DNA from: Sympetrum striolatum
Lineage: Eukaryota; Arthropoda; Insecta; Odonata; Libellulidae
Reading direction: 5' to 3'
Length of the DNA: 64,000 bases
NCBI GenBank assembly: GCA_947579665.1
Contig: OX388343.1
Location: 98,647,657-98,711,656 of the forward strand
Shown here piece by piece: positions 58,935-64,000 of the stretch. Under the pieces are notes generated by a model, which worked only from the letters and a program-made list of their open reading frames with translations, was not told the DNA's origin and did no database searches. The stretch's first letter is position 1, and each line of letters begins with the position of its first letter. Made by a program: the position numbers and the translations under genes.

Positions 58935-60200
58935 TACTTTCTCCATATACGTAGTATAGAGAAAGTATTGATTTCATAAAAAAAATCGACTTCGAGGTTT
59001 CAATGGGAATACATGTTTTGGGGTCCCTAGAACACGTTTTAACCATTTTCGGTATGATGTCTGTGTATGTGTGTGTGTTTGTGGGCGCTATAACTTAGAA
59101 ACTATTAGTGGTATCAATACCCACACTTATATATAGCACTGTGGTGGCTGCTGTCAGAGTTGATTAGTTCTTGGAGTAAATCGGTTAACCGAAAGTCGAG
59201 CTTTATTCTTCGAAGCAAATTTCCGTTTTTGCAAAATATCTCCATGAATATGAAATTTAGGTATATACTATTAAAATAAAAATTTTAGAAAATTTAATTT
59301 ACTATAACTTTTGTATGAAACATATTTTGTATTACTGATTGTTTAGGAGTAATTTGTGAAATACTGATAAACCGGAAGTTACTGATTATGTACTTTGTGG
59401 GCACTCTAACATGAAAACTATTGATCTTATCAACACCAAATTTCATATATAGCACTTTGGTTGATGTTGTTAAAGTTGATTAGTTTTTGGAGTAAATCGG
59501 TAAACCAGAAGTTGAGCTTTATTATTCGAAGCTAGTTTCCGTTTTTGCAAAATTCCTCCATTAATCTGATGTTTAGGTATATACAGTTATCTACAAAAAT
59601 TACAAGAAACGTATTTGTATATATCTTCCAAGTTTAGATTGAATATAGAGTTCGAAAATACTGTCGTAGATAAATATTTACATCTTATGAATGGAGAAAG
59701 TCATGTGCTGGCCACATCAGATTTTTACTTTCTCCAAATACGAAGTATAGAGAAAGTATTGTTTTCATGAAAAAAATCGACTTCGAGATTTCAACGGAAA
59801 CACATGTTTTGGGGTCCCAAAAACACGTTTTGACCATTTTCGGAATGATGTATATGTGTATGTGTGTGTGTGTGTATGTGTGTGTGTGATAGTTGGCGCT
59901 CTAACGTGAAAACTATTGGTCGAATCAATACCAAACTTCATATATAGTACTGTGGTGTGTGCTGTCAGAGTTGATTAGTTTTTGGAGTAAATCGGTTCGC
60001 CGGAAGTCGAGCTTTATTCATTAAAGCTCATTTCCGGTTTTCAAAATATCTCCATAAATATGATATATACGTGTATTGTATTACTCATAAAAGTTTTAGA
60101 TAATGTAATTTACTATAACTTTTGTATTTAACATATTTTTGTATCACCGGTTGATTAGGAGTTATTCGTGAAACACTGATAAACCGGAAGAAGATGATTA
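58935..60200. repeat. 791-bp tandem repeat, about 1.6 units
   Basis: TACTTTCTCC begins units at 58935 and 59726. Both continue GTATAGAGAAAGTATTG, AAAATCGACTTCGAG, ATGTTTTGGGGTCCC and a GT-rich microsatellite (59864-59887 in unit 2). Unit 1 also holds an internal third copy of the distal part (GTTGATTAGTTTTTGGAGTA near 59475). The first 30 bases of each unit are themselves an inverted repeat (TACTTTCTC / GAGAAAGTA). No coding sequence. Confidence 0.8.
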
Positions 60201-63200
60201 TGTACAGCTAGCAGCATAAAAAAGTTACCACCTTCGATGCAACTAGCATAACTCGAGAAGGGCGAGTCTTTCAGATTCTCTGTTTTGAGCGCGCTTTTCG
60301 TCTTCCTCTTTATGCCTGGCACGTTTTGAAGGCTTTTGTGATGATATATATTTTATAAATAATTGCTGAAAGTCATTGCTTTTGCTGCGGTAGAAGCAGT
60401 ATTGTATTATGAAAGTATTAAATTCGTATTTCGTTAAATCGGCTTGAATCTCAAGCGTAATTCGCTCTTCTTCATAAAATATTGGACATGAATTACTTTG
60501 GCTGCTCATATCTCCTCCTAACATAAAATATTCCATCAATGCAGATTTAGAATGAAATTGGTTATTTCAGTTAATGCTCCACATGCCCGCAGGATGATCG
60601 TTTTCGTAAAGATTATGATACGATAATTAAGAGAATATGAACTACTGTAAATTAGGTCAACGGAAGAAGGGGAAATTTAAAAAATGTAATAAGAATAAAA
60701 ATGGGGTAATAATGAAACAATACCTGCTATTAAAAATAATGATATGTGATAGTGGAATTCAAATAGGAAATAAGTTGCTATTTTTCATTGAAAAGGAATT
60801 TGTGAAAGTCGCCACGTTGTTTGGACGCCATTTACATTTGCAGGGAATTTTGATTTAAATAATTTAAATAGTAGCACACTTTATACTTTATGTGAGATGA
60901 TATCAGTATAGGCCATCTGTCCTCGCTATAATCTCGCAATAATCTTTTCGCCATCGGGCTGCGAAAATCATTATCGTTGAGAATAGGGTCATGTTGTCGC
61001 GTATTTCGTCATGTAAATCACAGCTAAGGAATATATCAAATAATTATTGTCTATACAGAGTTATATTCTTGAAGGATACTCAGCCGAGGGCTCCGGTCGT
61101 TTAGGACTTACTACTATCGAACCTGTAGTCTTTTAACAAACCGCTTTATATTGTATGTGCGAACATTTCTTTTGAATAATTAAATCAGAAGGACTAGTCG
61201 CGCAGAGTCGAGTCAAGCACCAAAAGAATTGAATAATATACTTCTAATTATTTAATTCCTTTCATTTACACCTTCTCCGTAATAAATGTTTGAATGCTAA
61301 AACGATTAATAATTTCAACATTGGAAAAAGGTATGAGCCAACAATTTTAGACATAACTCCATTTTTTAAATATACACGTAATGCACTCATGCATGAATAA
61401 TAAATTTAAATCTGCTACTACGGATTTCAGCGGTCAGTCCCCTTTGGTGCTATTTCTGCTCTCCTTGTTTTCGTCTACATAACGGTATATGAGTGCCATT
61501 CATACCGGCCTTCTCGACGAAACAAAGGTGGCTTCTCCGTGGGGGTGAGAGAGGAAAGAAAAAGGGTCTTCCATGCAGTGGTGACAGGATACGTTTTCAG
61601 TCCGACTAAAATTCGACGCATCTTTTAGGGTATTTGTGTGAGATAGAAAATTGCTTGAAAATGCCATTCTCAGATGTGGACGGAAATATAATGAAAAGTT
61701 CGTCAATGAAGGAATATGAATGGTGTTACAGTTAATTACTTATATATTTTTTACATAAAGCATGGAGACGATGATAGGAAAATAAACAATGGGGATATGG
61801 AAAATTTTATGCTTACTAAGAAGAGAATACTGATTCTCTTCAACACTAAGGCAATACATCTAAAAATGTAAAGATAATTTGGTAAACAGGCTCAGAAGTG
61901 ATGTGCACAGATCCTGGGATGTAGGCTGTTTATAAGATTGAGAAAATGGTTCAATTACATGATTGAGAAAACGATGTAAGCCATTTTAAGAGAAAATAAT
62001 GCAGGTTAGAAGGTGACCGGAAAAATACTTTTTCAATGGTTCAGCCAGAGAGAATGTAAATGAGATCAACCATTCGAAAAAGTTCCGATTTTTGTGGCAG
62101 TGTTCAAGTTTCATTTTCCTTACCTACTGCATTTGGTGTTATGTGAACTTACTTCTAAATCGTTCATTTACATCCAAAATTCATAAACCATTAACAATAG
62201 ACCTATCATAGTCGAAATTATTTATTATCACTGTAAATTTATTTTGCTTCGAAAATTAGTAGGATATAATCACGTAGGCATATAAAAATATGCATACAAT
62301 TTGCATACATTCATGCATTTAATTAGAGCTTCCGCCAGTTAATCATAAATGCCGAGGAATTCACACATTTAAATTTCTGCACCTTCAAGATATCGTAAAT
62401 GTCTTCCTTATCTTTAAACCAAAAAGTTTTAAGGAAGAATAGGCGAGGCCCATGAAACCAGCATTAATATTCAGCAGTAATAGATTCTCCTGACAATAAG
62501 AAATATTTCCCCAGAAGGGAAGCTTTACCCATCTTATTTAAGAGTAATTATGGGTAATAAGTATGAGATGTCAGTATTTCTAGTGCTGTATCTGATAATG
62601 GCTGATGGACTTAACTGGCCTCTCATTAAAAAAAGGAAAGGTAAAATACGAAGCCTAAATTCTAATTATTAAACGGCTGTTACCGATGTAAGGGCAACTC
62701 AAATTGATTACGCCTGATTTAGTAGTTTTACTAAATGTAATTTCCGTAAAAATATAGTCATTGCTCAACGACTATAAGAAGTGGCGGAAATTACTAAGGA
62801 CAAAGATTCAAAATTTCTTATATAACGTTATTTCACAAAGTAACGGCTTCTTCAATCAATTTGACTATAAGGAAATTATTCAGAGAACTTGAACCAAAGA
62901 AAGCTGCATCCATTGCGAAGGAAATTGATTACAATCATCGGGAAGGGGTAATCTGAAGATTATTGATATTCTGGGCAGGCAGACGTTTAGAACTAGTTCC
63001 ACTTAATGGATAAAAGAAAGTTTAACTAAATATTGTGACCGGGTGTAATCGTTAAAATTCCGTAAGCTACGCGTATAATTTTATCATTGAGAATCTTCAA
63101 GGGATCTGAGAAGAGCACACAAACACTGGGAGCGGTCTCCCAGACTGCCCATGTCTCGGACCGTCTCTGCTTTCAGCAATAGAATTAAACATATATTAAC

Positions 63201-64000
63201 CATAGAAAGATCACTCCCGTAGAAAATTTAAGCTTCGTAAAATGCCAATTCCAATATTACGTTCTCAATATTTACATTCAACTTTTCAGGCCTTTTTCGC
63301 TATTTCTTCTAACCAATGTTTTTCATAAACCTTTGGGACATCCTTACAAATCAATCAACAACAAAACGGGAAAATTTAAGAGATAGCTATTTGCGTAAAC
63401 TAGCGTTCCTTTGGTTCTTTTTTATTACTATCATTGGATGTATAGGGTTTTCAATTCTTTTATTCCATTAAAAGATAGACACAGTTATTAGTTTCGTAGA
63501 TTTTAAGAACCTTTAAAATTAATATAAAAAACACCAAAAGCAAGTGAATATATTTTTTCTCTCAGTGTTGATGATAGCCAAAACGTTAAACTCATCTTGA
63601 TTCACTTATAAAATTTGCTAGTATATCTCACCTGGTTTATAAAATAAAAAATAAGGATGTCATTTAAATACGTATTTAAACTCAATTATAATCGTCATTA
63701 CTGTAACACACACGCAATAACTTGCCCATTCTGTGTCGAGTACTAAAAACTCATACCTCTAGCCAAGTCTTAGGTTTGGTTAGACCTCGATTAACCCATT
63801 GTCATGCAAAAGTAACAGATCTACGGATAGCGGTCTTATCATTTTCAATAACTGATAATTAAAAGATGGTTTTCTTAAAATACTGAGAACTTTGAAATAA
63901 ACAAATTGTAATACTCTTCGGAGGTGATTCGTTGATCAATAAATAGCTAAAAATACGAGAGGAGTAACTTTTGAGAAATAAAATTTCGAGAATTTTACCA
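60201..64000. other. Gene-free AT-rich stretch
   Basis: No gene, RNA or element recognised. The open runs present (for example 60243-60539 minus, 60637-60858 plus) show no family and are near chance length. A small perfect stem CTGGGAG/CTCCCAG with a CGGT loop lies at about 63128-63145. Confidence 0.5.

Noticed and set aside
49101..64000. CRISPR array, operon or bacterial-style system
   Set aside because: There are no spaced direct repeats of CRISPR size and no clustered genes; the region is eukaryotic noncoding DNA.

Overview
This is a window of arthropod, most likely insect, nuclear DNA. It is AT-rich, has spliced exons with GT..AG introns, and is crowded with eukaryotic transposable elements of many classes. 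There is no bacterial-style gene packing and no sign of a virus genome. The species cannot be named from the sequence.

The only host gene I can support is the 3' half of an MFSD6-like major facilitator transporter on the + strand. Its exons lie at 6782-6933, 9208-9414, 12274-12453, a possible 15-base microexon at 15050-15064, and the terminal exon at 15204-15649. Codon phases agree at every junction. Upstream exons were not found and probably lie outside the window. The introns are loaded with transposon debris: a Myb/SANT-like element and a non-LTR fragment before the first visible exon, a jockey-like 3' end in the next intron, a degenerate terminal-repeat element in the third, and a Penelope-like remnant on the minus strand in the fourth.

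From 17 to 27 kb the window is a transposon graveyard. It holds a second, internally deleted copy of the Myb/SANT-like element, the amino-terminal half of a Polinton/Maverick protein-primed DNA polymerase gene with several lesions and a GC-rich hairpin cassette, a piggyBac transposase split by a Penelope-type GIY-YIG fragment, and a nearly full-length Penelope-like reverse transcriptase/endonuclease. From 27 to 37 kb follow a PIF/Harbinger transposase fragment, a fold-back element with long GC-rich arms, a Tigger/jerky (pogo clade) transposase pseudogene, and a non-LTR reverse transcriptase interrupted by a 340-bp MITE with TA target duplication.

From 39.8 to 45.5 kb a young Ty1/copia retrotransposon (205-bp LTRs differing at two positions, CTCCT target duplication) sits inside an older minus-strand non-LTR element. 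Its gag-pol is intact apart from one in-frame stop between gag and protease. From 45.8 to 49.1 kb there are hAT and jerky-type transposase remnants and a 242-bp hairpin carrying a Penelope-type 3' signature. From 49 to 64 kb I see almost no coding sequence: a short jockey-type RT fragment near 55.4 kb, a GC-rich patch near 57.8 kb, and a 791-bp tandem repeat at 58.9-60.2 kb.

The elements do not form a pathway. The story here is nested insertion, and in three cases removing the insert restores the reading frame of the older element. I found no convincing new biological system. The most interesting items are the fold-back element, the large Penelope-signature hairpin, the single-stop copia, and the possible in-frame microexon in the transporter gene.
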